Notes: generated by a model not told the origin, from the letters alone. 64,000 bases of DNA from Burhinus oedicnemus (GCA_008921705.1 VFFE01007079.1:749473-813472); one strand, 5' to 3'. Counted from the stretch's first letter, positions 28,001-41,269 are shown. Program-made: numbers and translations.

Positions 28001-31000
28001 CTCTGCTACTCTGGCTCATTAAGTGCAAAAGAATTGTCACTTCCACTCACCCTCATTGAAAAAACAGCCTGTAGTAACTTTGCATATAGCTTGAAGGCTG
28101 CTTTTGTTCCCCAAAATTAGTTTACGTTTAGCCTATATTAGTTATTCCCCTAGATACCGTGTCCCAGACAGCCCGGTATTCAAGAGTCCTTGCAAATACA
28201 GAAGAATAACACCAAAGACTCTCTACAAAGACCTCATTGTAAGACTAAAAGGATTTCCTGTGAATAAGAGCTACACATGGACTTAACACTGCTGGGAGCA
28301 AGAACATACAAGGAGAAACCAACTACGTAGTGAAGCCAAGACATTACTGTTTTTTAATGATTTCTTTGTAGATGGGGAGAAGAGGTCTTTTCCCAAGGAG
28401 CTCACGATAATACAGCGTAGCCAAGAACACAAGGGAGAATGTTGTATGGAAGGAAAAAAGGGAGCCTTGAAGGAAGAGAGGAAGCTCTGAGCTTTCTCCA
28501 TCTTTCTGTTCTTTGCTACTCATTTAGATGAGGTGTGAATGTAACTGATAGGCAATGCACACTGCCCCTTCTGCAGAAAGGGATTCCAGTGGGGTACAAT
28601 GATTTCTTAGTCCTACATTATGGTGCCAGTTCAAAGGGGTAGCAGAGCAAAATTTAAAGCAACATCATTCTTAAGGCATATGCCACAGGACTGCTCACTA
28701 GAGTAGACAATGAATGCCTGTAAGGAATCTCTAGTAACCATTTCCTGAACTGCATGGAAGGTGGTATGTATTTTACACAAAGTTGTTCTTAAGAAATAAA
28801 AAAATAATCATGATAAATGGGAATAGAAATAGTAGAGAAAAACAGCAGAAATTCAGGAGGAGATGTTGATTTTGTTAAGTTAAACTTAAAAATGTCTTTC
28901 CACAAAAAAAAAAAAAAGCTATTTATCTAAAGCATTTTTTCCTCATATGAATGTTCTCCTACCTTGGATAGCTTTAAATAAACTCACATGTGTATCAACA
29001 GGGAGCTTCATTGTTATCATACACTAGTGCAAGACAGGAGTAAGTTCAGCCTGAAAATACATAAGGGACATGAGATTTTGAGGTCAGCCTTTCTCATATT
29101 AAGTATTACTAAGCTTATGCAATTTTGGAAAGAATTAATATTCAGTTCAATGTATCTCAGATGGTAGAGGAAGATTGATGCTCTTTCTACAGTGTTTTAA
29201 AAATGAAATAAAAATTAGCGTTGTATGCTCTGTGCAATATAGGCTCAATTGCTCAATTCCACAAATAAGGTTGATCAGCAGATGGTTTCTTAACCAGAGA
29301 GTACCTAGGAGTAGTCTATTGCTCCTAGAGTATGGCAGGATCTGAAACTCATTTTGCTGAATAAAGACACAGAGAGAGCAGTGGGCTTGTTTGCTACCTT
29401 CACCTCTTCTTTTTGCAACAAAATATAATGTGGTTTTGCTTCAGACCAAAGACCAGCTTACCTTTTACTCTATCTCTGGCCACAAGCAGTAGGGGATGCT
29501 CAGGAGGAGGATGAGAACAACTACACTCCACTCTCTCATTTTTAACAGTGTGCCGCTCAGAAGCTCTATGAAAGAGAGGGCAGTGTCTACTAGCCTGGAA
29601 TTTGATCACCTCTCCATTGTTGATCTATAGGATCATCACCTCAGTTTTATCTCTAACATGCCTTTGGCTGGAGCTAGCTCTGGAGTTGGCATTGAAGTAT
29701 TTCTGCAGTGCAGAAAAGCAAGCTTTGTTATATGTGTCTGTGTGAGGTATTTATTCTGGGCTGCACTTCATCAGTTGGTGGAGAAATTTCCATGGTATTT
29801 AGAAAGGAAGAGAAGCTCTGAGGATGCCTACTTCTTCTGTCAGATTAAGGGTATGACTGTCAGGCCTTTTCATACCTTTTTGTTCTTTTCTGTTTTATCT
29901 AATGACGCCTCGTTCATGTTTTCTCTTCCCTAAAGCCTTAGTGATGAATCTCGTAGCTGTTGGACCAACCCGATTACATACTGAAGGACACTGATGTAAT
30001 CTTGCTCTTTCTCTTTCCTTGACCTTTCCACCTCTTTCCTCCATGCATTCAGACTCTCATTTTTATAAGAAAAACCAAAAGCTACTCATACTCTAATCAT
30101 AGTGACCTTGGAGTCTCAGTTGGTGAGAAGCTACCTCATTTTGCATTCTAAGCCATAATTAGTGTCAGTCAATGGCAATGGCATGAGAAACAGTTACACG
30201 CAACAAAGGTCAGAGACTGACTGTTCCTCAGGCTGAGCACAGAGTGGGATAGGTGGGTGTCCACTAACTGAAATTTGTGTATATGAGTAATCTAACAGGA
30301 TACTCGACCTCACCATGTAGTTGCCAGGTACAATTTCAGTTCATAGTTTTTTCACATTACAGTATTAGTTTTGATAACCATGCAGAGACAGATGGCATTT
30401 TGTCGGCTTTCCAAAGCAGAGGAATAATTTGCCGAGCTGTAGCTAGTGTAATGAGAAGCCAAGTAAGTTGAAGATGAGGTAAAACCAAAGCATCTGTCGG
30501 TCCTCTTGTGCCAACTTTTAGATGCTGCAGACAAACTAATATTTCTACACAAAAAAGTAGTGACTGTTAGAGATTTGTGTAAAAAAGATGGCATTTGATA
30601 ACAATGCCACAACAGATGTCGTTGAGTCCATGCTTGATTTTTACTACTGTTCTGTGCATTTTTGGAAGAGATACTTGCTCTGCACAGCTTGTATGGAGTA
30701 TGTTCATTATAAAATTTTATTTTTCAGGAAACAATGAGATAGAAAATTTGTAGCTAATCTGATATTGTCCTTCCTTATCATGCTTCCTTAGTGGTTAGGG
30801 AGGAAGAGTTTATTCTTGTTTGATTCCTTTTCAATCCTTTTTATGCGAGAGAAGTGTCTATACATATAACTATATACAGTATGTCATATAAAAATCTTTA
30901 AAGAGAGCTCTCTATCAAAATACAATGAAAAATTTGAGGTTACTTGCATTATCCAATATTACATTTTCCAGCATGTGTCATGGAAAATGTATAATTATAT

Positions 31001-34000
31001 CTTCCCTATTCAAAGAAATCCTTCTCTTCACCTTAATCCTATTCTTTCTCATCTTCTTTGATGAGAGAGAACAATGCTTCAAAAGTTCTCCTTTAAGAGC
31101 AAAGCTTGTAAAAAGAAACCCATGGAATACTATAGCTTACTTGACTCTTTCTCCTTGGTAATAGATGTGGCAACTTAATAAAAGCAGCTTCTATGTAGGT
31201 CAAAATTATTTGAGGCATGCATACTTCACCTAAAATGTATATATTTTTATTAAATACCTGCTATGATGTGGTATCCTCTGCACAGTCTGTATTGTGTGTT
31301 GAGAGTGTGAGGGGCCCAGTGGGAGTGGGTGAAGGGGAGCACTTACTCCTCAAAGGTGTGGACTCGACAAAATCTAAACATTTATGTCTAAGCCCTTCTC
31401 AGAAATAGAAACGGCAGGTCCATGGGTCAGTGAGAGGGAGGCTGAGAAGAGAAAACCAGCACTTGCGAGAGAGTAGAGAAGGGAAGCAGGCTCCCTCAGG
31501 CACCAGAGCATCCCACCGCAGGCATGTGTGTCGCTGAGTGTAAACTCCAAACAAAGGGATCCAACACTAAACAGCTGCTTATTTTTATTGTGCTCCTGCT
31601 GCTTTTTCTTTGTTGGTTGTGAACAGTGGTGCAAATGTTGCTTTACTGGGTGCAGGGGTGGGGAGGAGGGAACGCAGGTGTAGCTTTGTGTTCAGCAGGC
31701 TCTCTCGCTCCCAGGGAGCAGCACTGGCTTGTTCTTGCCAAAGTCTGTCGGTAGGACTGAACTAGAGCCAAGAGTTAGAAGTCCAGTTTGATGCAAAAAT
31801 GGCAACAGGTAAACTGGACAGAGGTTGAATCTGAGGGGCAAAGATATAACCCGTTGATTAGAGAAACATATAGCAGTGTTTGATTCTTTTTGCTACCTGA
31901 AGCCCAGAAGCAAGGAAGAGTGAAACCCTGAGATTGTAAAGTGCTTTCACCATGGGTTAGCAGATGCTCTCAGCCAAGGGAGTACACTTAGACCTTGCCA
32001 ATTCTTCAAAACACTTTCATCTGCCAACCAGCGTTACCTCTGCCTTATCCACGCTGAACTGCAGTCTAACATGCTTTCATCCAGTACCAGATTTTTGCCA
32101 AGTATTGTAAAAGCAGACATTTCTCGCAGTATATTTAATTCACTGACTTTCTCTCCATTTCGTAGCATTCCAAAGGGTGCTTAAAACACACAGTTAGAGA
32201 CTGAAATTGCCATATTTTGTACAATTACCATTGCGTTTAAATTGATTATCCTAATGCAGATCTGCTATTTTCAAAACTGCTGTCTCTCTGGTTTTATAGT
32301 GCCTTTTGTATATTGCTGATGCCTTATAGCTCTTATGTATTCTGTTTTCATCGTATTTGTTTCCTTATGAGTGTGAAACGGTATCTCATGGTTTTGGGTA
32401 CTTAAACCAACCCCTCTTAAGGACTGTGTTCAGTAGCAAATATTAGTACACAGGAAGTCCACTAGTGTGCAAGAATGGGATAAATACACTTGAGCTAGAG
32501 TGAGAGAGAAAACTAGAATGTAAATTTTTACTTCTGCGCCTGTACAGGAAAATCTGGCTCATTCAATGTTCTTTATTATGCTTGAATGTTCATTTGTTCA
32601 ATATACCATCTACAAGAACTCTGCTTCCTTCCAGATACTCCACACAAAAACCTTCATTTGATAAAATTAATGTTTATAATATCTTTGGATATTATCCTTG
32701 GAGATAGTTTGGATTTCTTTATGTGAAGTAGTTCAAAATGTTTGTATAAGGCTAGAAATCACAACAGCTTGGAATATTTGTGTCTTTGCAATGTGAAAAC
32801 TGACATTAAATGGGAAGATGAGTAGGGGTGTTCATGGTGGTCTAGAGGAAGAAATGATGCTGGGTGTTGAGACACAACAAACTTGTCTGACACAACTTGT
32901 CGAGACACAACTCCCGAGCTGTCCAAGGACTTCTTGCAGAATATTCAACTTTATTTTCTCTTTGATTTTATCTCCCTGTGTTGTGTGATTTTGTGTGTGT
33001 GCATTAATTGCAAATGGCTTATATTTTTCTTTATGGCACAATGAGAGGCTTAAAAACCACTGCAAGTTCTGAAAAACTTGGATCCAACCAGAAAGACCAA
33101 ACCTGTACTATAACAAAATGCACTGTAACCTCTATCTTCCTGGAATTATCAATGTTGCAGGTTAGTTTTAAAAACAAATAACTAAAGACGTAAAGGCAGA
33201 AAAATTAGCTTATCATGATGGAAATAAGTGGTAATAATTGGAATCTTGAATACAAAAATTCTAGCAAATCAAAATACAGATTGAAAATTCGAAAGTTTTC
33301 AGAAGTTAAGAAGATGAGCACATAAATATCATACTTTAAATTTGCTATCATTAAAGATGATCCAAGAAGCTAATACAATTTTTTTTCTGCATCACTGTCC
33401 TTAAGTATTATTTTGCTTTAATACTGAGCCTAATAGATGACTACACTTTTGGTATGTCATAGATTACATTTGTTAGAATAATGTTCTGATGAGCCACTTG
33501 TACAGTGCCAGCTTGAAGTAGATTTAATCCTTTTTCTTGAACTATCTGTTATTCTTCTGCATGTTCTCTGTGCTGTGGTTTCCACTGAGCCTTGTTTGTT
33601 AATGATACATTTTATTAGTGCCAGTTAGAATAAATTGGTCTGTTAGGTTTAGAGCAAAGATGTTAATAATGTTTTCAACCTTAACACAATGAATATCATG
33701 CAAATCACTATACATATACTTCAAAATACAGGGTCACTTCAATCTATGCAGTTTCTGTGATTTGTGAGTTTGGTGCAATATTTTATTAGAATACCATTCA
33801 TAAACCATTTTGTCATCCAGGATGTATTATTTCCTCTTTCAGGTGATGAATTTCAATCAGATGAGCGTCCTTTGCACCAAGGACTAGCTAAAAAAACCCA
33901 ACAAATAACCCAAAGATAACAGTCATGGGCTCTAGTGGTCTTCTCTTTGCTTCAGCAGGTGCTTGCAATGCAACCAAAGCAAACACTAATGCAAGGAAAA

Positions 34001-34702
34001 AGAGTAAAATCTAGCTCTCTCTATTCACATATTCATGAAGTTGAGCAGTAATATATGAGGGTGAGGACAAGGCCCACATCTTGCACCACTCAACCACAGT
34101 TAAGTTATTGTCAGTTGATACAAATGCATATATAGCATGGAAATTCTGCCCATAGATTCAGAGGCTTAAAATAAAATGAGGAGTTCTGGTTTTACTTTTA
34201 AAAAAAAAAAAAAAAATCTACTATAAAGTATTAGTTCAGTTGTTAAATCTTCCAGACAAAATAAGATTTGGGTCATATCTGGTATTTCTTTTCCCAATGG
34301 ACTAAATTGCTTTTATGGGCACTCCAGGGAGGTGCCATTGCACCTGGCAGCTAATCGGTTAATGGTCTGAAGGACCAGAGGAAAGCATTAGGCTATTTTA
34401 AAGTACTGGACCTAGTTGTCAGCTGTTGTAAATTCTTATCAGCTGAGTTATTTTTGCTCAGTGATGTCTGATCCATAGGTTGCAGTTCTACGGTTTAGAA
34501 ATGTTCCAGTTATCATTTTTTCCAGTTTGAGATGTAGTTCATGGCTTTCATATGAAATGTATTTAACTGGGAAGCAAGCTAAGTTCTGGAATCGCCTCTC
34601 ACCTCTTGGTATATCCTTCTGGGGACTGTGGTAGGTGTACTGTCTCTCTGGGTCACCTTCCTTTCCTTGACCATCTCCCCTCCTGGTAGGACCATGATCT
34701 TC
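25067..34702. other. non-coding unique DNA
   Basis: No exon is supported. Open frames are short and lack recognisable domains. Simple runs include T at about 25346-25360, A at about 28904-28917 and A at about 34200-34217, and there is a C-rich tract near 26701-26727. An exact octamer ATGCAAAT is present near 33699. Nothing else stands out. Confidence 0.6.
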
Positions 34703-35103
34703 AGGCTGAGAGAGTTGGGATTGTTCAGCCTGGAGAACAGAAAGCTCCAGGGAGACCTTATAGCAGCCTTTCAGTATCTGAAAGGGGCCTACAAGAAAGC
34801 TGGAGAGGGACTTCTTACAAGGGCATGTAGTGATAGGATGAGGGGTAATGGATTTGAACTGGAAGAGGAGATGTTTAGATTGGGTATCAGGAAGGAATTT
34901 TTCACTCTGAGTGCAGTGAGGCACTGGAACAGGTTGCCCAGGGAAGCTGTGGATGCCCCATCCCTGGAGGTGTTTAAGACCGGGCTGGATGGGGCTTTGA
35001 GCAACCAGGTCAGGCGGGAGGTGTCCCTGCCCATGGCAAGGGTGTTGGAACTAGATGATTTTTAAGGTCCCTTCTAACCTTAACTGTTCTGTGATTCTGT
35101 GAT
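34703..35103 (+). mobile_element. CR1 retrotransposon, 3' end
   Basis: This is a 5'-truncated copy of the non-LTR retrotransposon CR1. It holds the end of ORF2, the short 3' untranslated region and the terminal repeat. Landmarks in order are AGGCTGAGAGAGTTGGGATT, TTCAGCCTGGAGAACAGAAA, GGCACTGGAACAGGTTGCCC, GGCTGGATGGGGCTTTGAGC, and the tail TTTTTAAGGTCCCTTCTAAC followed by GTTCTGTGATTCTGTGAT, which contains the tandem TTCTGTGA type of end that CR1 uses instead of poly(A). The open frame at 34628-35065 is mostly the ORF2 C-terminus, and its N-terminal part is chance sequence. The copy reads in the plus direction and looks only moderately diverged. Confidence 0.93.
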
Positions 35104-35204
35104 CTTCCAAGCACAGAGGATACTTTTAGGTTTTCAGAGTTATTTTAGGCCTAAGAATGGTATAGGTGTGCACTTTGTGTTCATTAGTCTGGCATGACCC
35201 AGAA

Positions 35205-35819
35205 ATATGCCCTTGTGGCAAAGGCGGCCAACAATCTTTCTTCTGGACTGCACAAGGAACAGCAATGCCAGCAGCTCAAGGGAGGTGATCTGCCCACCTC
35301 TTCAGCACTGGTGAGGCCACATCTCGTGTGGTGTGTCTGGGTCTGGGCTCCCCGGTACAAGATGTGGACTTACTGGAGAGAGTCCAGCAAAGGACCATAA
35401 AGATGATGAAGGGATAGGAGCACCTGTCATAGGAGGAGAGGCTGAGAGAGATGGGACTGCAGCTTGGAGAAGAAGAGGCTCAGGAGGACCTTATCAGTCT
35501 GTATGAATACCTGGTGGGAGAGTAAAGAAGGCAGAGCCAGACTCTTCTCAGTGGCGCTCACTGACAGGATGTCCTGGTTTGAGGCAATGGGCACAAAATG
35601 AAATACAGGAGATTCCATTCAAGCATAAGGAAAAAACTTTTTTATTGTGAGGGTAGTCAGACACAGAAGACATTGGTCAGAGAGACTGTGGAGTCTCCAT
35701 CCTTGGAGATACGCAAAACCCAGCTGGACACAGCCCACTTTAGACAATCCTGCTCTGAACAGGGGGTTGGACTGGCTGATCTCCAGAGGTGTCCTCCCAC
35801 CTCTGCTGTCCTGTGATGA
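35205..35819 (+). mobile_element. CR1 retrotransposon, 3' end (second subfamily)
   Basis: This second CR1 3' end lies about 100 bp after the first, in the same direction. It keeps the conserved order of the CR1 ORF2 terminus: CCCTTGTGGCAAAGGCGGCC near the start, then GTGAGGCCACATCTCGTGTG, then TGGAGAGAGTCCAGCAAAGG, then GAGGAGAGGCTGAGAGAGAT, then GTGGAGTCTCCATCCTTGGA. It ends with GGTTGGACTGGCTGATCTCC and CTGCTGTCCTGTGATGA. The end reads '...TGATCTCCAGAGG' rather than the '...TGATTTTTAAGGTCC' of its neighbour, so the two belong to different CR1 subfamilies. The reading frame is broken by stops and small indels. It is more diverged than the first copy. Confidence 0.9.
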
Positions 35820-37199
35820 GACCCCAGACCCTTCTACTTTAAGTTTGTTGCAAATGCAATACTAGATCTCTGGCATCCTATCTGCTCTCATGCCCATCTG
35901 GTAGAATGGCACTATGCCCGCTCAGAAGGTGCTATGCCAGTTTCAACAAGGCACAGGTGCCAACCAAACATAGATTTAGAAAGATACCCTGCATAAGATC
36001 CTCCTGGTAGTAAGTAATGCCAAATTAGGCCCACATGCTTCATTACGAGGGATCACATCTGTTGAGGCTTGTGGGCATTGTACCATCAATTACAGCCTTT
36101 ATCCTCTCTTTCTCTTTCCTGAAAGCTTTAGTGAATGGAAAGTAAAATTTATGAGCCAGTCAAGTGCCTTGAGAAAATCTGGGTTTTTCCCTAGTGATCT
36201 CAGTCTTGAAATCTCAAATTTCAAGCTGCTTGTGTTTATATCCCTCTGTTAGACATACTTCAGTATACACTAGATTTGTTTGTGAAGGCAACGAAAGAAA
36301 AAACACTGAAAAAGATATTCTTTCTTGTCATTTAATACCATGAAGGAAGGATTATGTGCAATTCGTTTGACACCTGTTAGACCCTGAAACATTATTTGGA
36401 CTGGTTACCTTCATTTAGGAGAAAAAATACATTATTTGGTTTTTCTGTGTTCTCAGGTTTCATTTAGGCATCCAAGAGATCACAGGCCTCAATCTGCTAG
36501 CCACCATGGTACCTGTTTCGTGTTGTCTATTGTTGTGTGTGACACCTGAAGAGATTATATTGCTCAACGGATGCTATGAGAAGAACCGATGACCCAATAA
36601 ACCCTCTTGCTTCAAGAAAACTGGGCCTGGGTAGGTAAAGACAGGTGGCAAAATGCTGATTTACTGTTGCCTAGCTCACTTAGGAGGATTATCTGTGCCT
36701 GCGATAGTCTATAGGACATTTGTGCTTCATGTCGCATAGGCTAAGTTGGGAGTTTGCTATGCCAGGAAGACACCTCCTGAGTCTTCTCATTGTTGGTCCT
36801 GAGTTATCTTGACCTCTGCTCAGTGGATTTCCTTCAGGATCTCCCTGAACAAGAGCTTGTGATTTAACATGAGTTAAAACAATTTCAGCAGGACTGAGCA
36901 ACGCTAGAGCGGGGGTGAAGAACACAAAGCAAGAAACCATCTAGAACAGAGGAGTCTAGATAACAGGATTAGGACCGACAGCCTGGACTCTCCATAGTGT
37001 TTCATGATTTACCTTAGGGTGTAGCTGAGGGGAGGGGGGCACTGCTTTGTACCTGCCTACACCTCATATTTACCCCGATGGGAATTGGCTTGCATTAATT
37101 GGCAGTCAGCTTAATTTGAGTTACGCCAGCCATAAAAGCACAAGCCCAGACAAAGCCCTGTGATCTGTCAGCGTGTGCTTGATCCTAGTTCAGCCAGGA
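35820..37199. other. non-coding unique DNA
   Basis: A+T-rich sequence follows the CR1 pair. I see no exon or repeat that I recognise. A minus-strand open frame at 36689-36940 (83 codons) has no domain and is probably chance. Confidence 0.6.
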
Positions 37200-37370
37200 A
37201 GCTTGCAAGGAAAGGCAGCGCTGCCTCCCACCCCCTGCCTGCACAGGCGGCGTGGGGGGCCCGCTGGAGGTTCAGGCGCTGGGCTCCGAGTGGCGTCGCG
37301 TTGCGCTAACTGTGCCTCATGCCGCTTCGGCTGATGGGCAAACCAGCTGTGCCACCCGCCAGCGATATAA
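37200..37370. promoter_or_regulatory. small GC/CpG-rich patch
   Basis: About 170 bases are GC-rich, with roughly 16 CpG dinucleotides, including GGCGTCGCGTTGCGC near 37292. It sits inside an A+T-rich region. It may be a minor CpG island or a remnant of one. The minus-strand open frame over it (37190-37378) looks like a composition artefact. No promoter elements can be read with confidence. Confidence 0.35.
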
Positions 37371-38285
37371 AGCATCATAATTTTGATGGTGTTTATTCCA
37401 TGCTTACATCATTAAGAGAAATATGTTTTAAAATATTGGCGAGTCCTATGGACTGAATTTTATTCTCGTAATGATACAAATATTGATATCCGAACAGTCC
37501 ATTATTTATGCACCATTAGGTATTCTGCTCGCGGCCTTTTCCTACATCTTTCCATCTAAACCTGGAGAACATGTGCTGTCATATGGTTTGCCTATTCTTT
37601 AAGAGTTAAAACAATAAAAATAGCACAGCAGGGTCTTGTCCATAAACAATGGAAACATTGCTCTAAATTCAGTACTATTTCTGTTTTTATTATGTGATCG
37701 CTTCTTTGTTGTTAATCACTTGCCCTACTTAATTCATTCATTATACTCGAAAGCTTTGAGATTAAACCCCCAGGCAGGATAGCTTCATATGAATCCTTTC
37801 TTTTTTATCTGTTCCAAGTTAGATTAAGTCTAGGTCCTGTTTAATGAGGTGCCACTTGCTGGCTTTTCATGCAGAAAGAATTCCTCATACTCAGCGGTAT
37901 GTATATACCATATAAATTATAAAATATTTTACATTTTTTCTGAATTTCTAACTAATATGTCCTGCAGAAAACACTGTTATTACAAGTTCCCTGGGATATG
38001 GGTGGTTGGCTACTTGTGATTTGATTTTTTTTTTTTCCTTTTAGTGATGAATCTTGCTGTTCATTTTGCAATTATTTCATTTATTTTCTTTTTTTTTATT
38101 TAAATTATGTCATTTCATAGCAATTTTGTTGTTAATGACTTCTTATTTGTCTATGCCTGCAACTCAGTAAGTTAATTATTGGAATGTCTTCACCTGCCGT
38201 ACAGTGTTAACAGTCTGCCCATGCCTAGTAATGCTTCAGTGTTTATGGCCTAGTAGGGACAACGTGGCTCAGGCGTGGCAAGTTT
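37371..38285. other. non-coding DNA, possibly regulatory
   Basis: No gene is seen. The first part (37380-37620) is A+T-rich but not low-complexity and contains several ATTA/TAAT cores and TTTATGC-type motifs, in the style of conserved enhancers. This is an impression without an alignment. T-rich runs occur near 38020-38040 and 38080-38100. Confidence 0.4.
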
Positions 38286-38734
38286 ATGGCCAACAATAGC
38301 TCAGGGAGTGTGATGGGGGTCTCACTTCACAGTCTGAGTGATGAAGTACTTTATATGACCATGTTGACTGGGGTTAGGCTTCAGCATGGGTCTAAGGTTG
38401 GAATTTGTACCTCTGCATCGTTACCAAGATGTCTTTGTTGCACGGTTGTTGGGCTCCTTTGCAGCCTCTGTCCTGTGGTTAACAAATTGATCCCATATTG
38501 GCAGATTCCTGATGCTAATGGCACTTTTAGATTCATGGAACTGCTTGTACTGATCCAACTTTGACTGGTGATTCCGTGCTGGACCCGTACCCACGTTTTG
38601 GTTTTTGCATGCTCTTTCCAACACCAAAAAACTGTTTTGTTGAAAATGCCACGCACAGCATTAATGTCATCCCCTACGTGATGTTCACACAGGTTGCAGA
38701 TGGCACGTTTCTTTATGCTAACCATGAGTGTTGA
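38286..38734 (+). pseudogene. possible degraded coding segment
   Basis: One plus frame is open at 38286-38564, and a second (shifted) is open from 38531 to the TGA at 38732-38734. Joined conceptually near 38531-38564, they would make one reading with a single frameshift. The second part has a coding-like run of purine-first codons (GAA AAT GCC ACG CAC AGC ATT AAT...) and ends FLYANHEC-stop. A minus-strand frame of 120 codons (38381-38743) covers the same DNA, and such antisense openness is common behind real coding sequence. I do not recognise the protein. It could be an old retrocopy, a fragment of an integrated element, or chance. Confidence 0.25.
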
Positions 38735-39151
38735 TATATACATACAATGAGAGTCTGGCTATATTGCCAAATCCTACCTTTCTGAAAATTAGAGACATAC
38801 CTGTTTTCATGTTTTTATTTCAGGACAGGGAATCAGGAAACAAAACTGGAGTTCAGCTATTTTTGCAAAAGCTTGCTACTGATAAGTGGTAGGTTATGTT
38901 GGCGATGAAACAGCAGCTTTGTCCTGCTGAGAGAAAGTAATCACAAATAGTATCTATTGTGAAATGGCTTCTAAAAACCTTTTTTCAGAATTTAAGACTG
39001 AATGCCTTACACAAATGGAAGGCAGCAATGATGTCCATCCAGGACAGATCACGTGCCACTGTCTCTGGAGAGTTCTTGTCCTCACTTTTGCCTGCTGAGT
39101 TTAGGAGTTTGGTTACTTTACTCCAAAATAAAGCTGCTCGTGAAAGGTTAT

Positions 39152-39216
39152 TCTAGTTATACTAGTTATGTTGAACTAAGCATTAGTTATGCTGAACTAG
39201 TTATGTTGAATTAAGC
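39152..39216. repeat. degenerate tandem repeat, ~18/35-bp period
   Basis: The core CTAGTTATGTTGAACTAAG (39162-39180) recurs with one change near 39197-39215. A half-unit TTAGTTATGCTGAA lies between them. The pattern is an approximately 18-bp unit, repeated with drift. Confidence 0.75.
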
Positions 39217-39738
39217 CAGTTTAGACAGTATTTTTTATGGAGTTTCTGAATGTTTCTGCCCATTTATAGGGAAGATACACTGTAATCCTTGAACTGTGTT
39301 TCTGGTGACTCTTGAACAGTTCATCTGGACTAATCTAGTCAGTCACACAAGGCCTTGGCTTTAGGCCCTTCTTCAGTACTGGTTAACCCTGTTGTGAAGC
39401 TCTTGCAAGAACTCTTCTGAACACCTTTGTGTATGTGAAAATTGTGGCTTCTTCTGTGTGCCTCCTGGGTTCTTCCATCCTCTCGTGCTCCTTGATGCAA
39501 AGGTTTTGATTATTTCACCTTAAGGACAGTTGAGAGTCTACTGTTAAGGTATTTGTATACAGCAAAAAAAAATAACCAATAAACTGGTAGCATTTTCTTT
39601 TAACTGTGATCCAGATTAGTTCTGCAGGTATAAAATGCTTTTATCATTACCAGTACTACTACTGATATTCAAAGTTAGGAACAACATAGAGCTTCATATT
39701 AAAGATTAATATTCAGGAGAAAGAGGAGAGAGATACCG

Positions 39739-39764
39739 TTTTGTTTGTTTGTTTGTTTGTTTTT
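39739..39764. repeat. (TTTG)n microsatellite
   Basis: About five uninterrupted GTTT units are flanked by extra T. It is a simple tetranucleotide repeat. Confidence 0.9.
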
Positions 39765-41269
39765 CATTCTTAACCTGTAGGTGACCGATTTTGAGAGCAC
39801 TGATGGATACTTAGATGGGAGAGAATGGAAGAATAGAGTTTAACTACACCTAAATGTTTGGTGTAAGCAGTCACTTACAATTTATTCTTTCTTCTGAAGG
39901 AGTTGCTAGTCAAAAAGAGTCAATACTAATCATGGTAGAAAGGATATTTAACTTGGATAGAATAGTAGACTTAAGCAGGTTTTTGCTAATGCTTTACAGA
40001 ATCTAAGGTTGCAAACTCCTTAATACTCATTTTTTTTACACATGAAGAATATGCAGAAGAAGCAGATGGCTCAACATAGGTAAAAATCTAACAATTTTGC
40101 TTTTCTGAAATACCTATTGATATTCTAACATTATGAATGCAAGTACTGGTACCTAAACATGATCTCCTAATAGGTGATTGACAGTCCTCTGCTTTGTGAA
40201 TCAATAAAAAAAAATTCTATGTTCGTGTCCTTAAAAAATTCAAAGTAAAAAAACAAATTAACCAGTTGTTTTCCTTCCTTCTGCTCTCCATTGCTAGGTT
40301 GTACCACTTACCACTTGTGAGACATCCAGACCTGGAACGGAAATAACAAAGGGAATTGCAATGCTTTCAGTTCAAGGGACTGGTGGTGTTTCACAGTAGG
40401 CTTGCCCCCCACAGCCAGCTTTAGAGAAGAGATCGGTAGCTTTTCAACTGCATAGTGTGATGTTATCAAATATTTTGAACTGTAATCTTGCAATTACTAT
40501 TAATGTTGCATTAAAAGATTATTTAATGAAGGAGATCATGCAGAGAACAAGCAATATAATGGCTCCAAGCAGCTTGCCTCCCACATACCTGGAAAAACTC
40601 CCTACTGCTACAGAGGGAGGAAGAACAGTTAGTGCCAGTTCTAAACAATAGGTTTCACACTATATCTGTTAAGACCTGTTGCTTTTGGCAACAAAAACTG
40701 ACTCAAAGGCACAAATTTAAATTTTAAAATGTGGTGCGTGGTGATTAAAGACAAACACGGAATATTCTAGTTTCTGCTGTGCATTGTTTAGTATCCAAAG
40801 GCAGTTGTGGAGGTGTTGGCTGTCTGGGCGTTCCTCTCCACCACTTATTATTTAACTTCTCTATGCATCTCAGGGTTGGATCGTGTGCTGACAAAAATGT
40901 GGGTAATTCTGAAGCAGATGCAGTTGCTCTGGAGTAAAATTAGTTGGAGAAACAGAAGAGCTAAGGCTTTAGTTCTGCTTTAGAACTGAAATGTATTTTA
41001 TGTTGTAAATTTATGTGTTTGTTGCTTTAGTGCTCAGTTGGCAGGACCCTAATATAGCATATCTCACTTTGGTATCTATGACGATGGCTGCCTGGTGTTT
41101 CCTTAAGCCTTCACTTCATGTATCTGTTTTTCTCTTTGCAACACACTGAAAGCTGAGTAAAGTGTGATGATGTTAATGCATGGCTAAATCCAGACAAGCC
41201 AGTAGTTGCACAGGGGGTTCTGGATTACAGATACTTTCAGAAATTGGTCCACATTAAAGAACATCAAAC

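Larger units (their letters stand above)
38735..41269. other. non-coding unique DNA
   Basis: No exon is supported. The stretch holds a degenerate tandem repeat at 39152-39216 and a (TTTG)n tract at 39739-39764, both listed separately. The remainder is A+T-rich unique sequence leading up to the CR1 ORF2 fragment. Confidence 0.6.

Noticed and set aside
34448..34924. 158-codon minus-strand open frame, one of the longest in the window
   Set aside because: It is mainly antisense to the CR1 3' end at 34703-35103.
36498..36512. GCCACCATGG, a perfect Kozak-type start context
   Set aside because: The frame after it closes quickly and no exon can be built on it.
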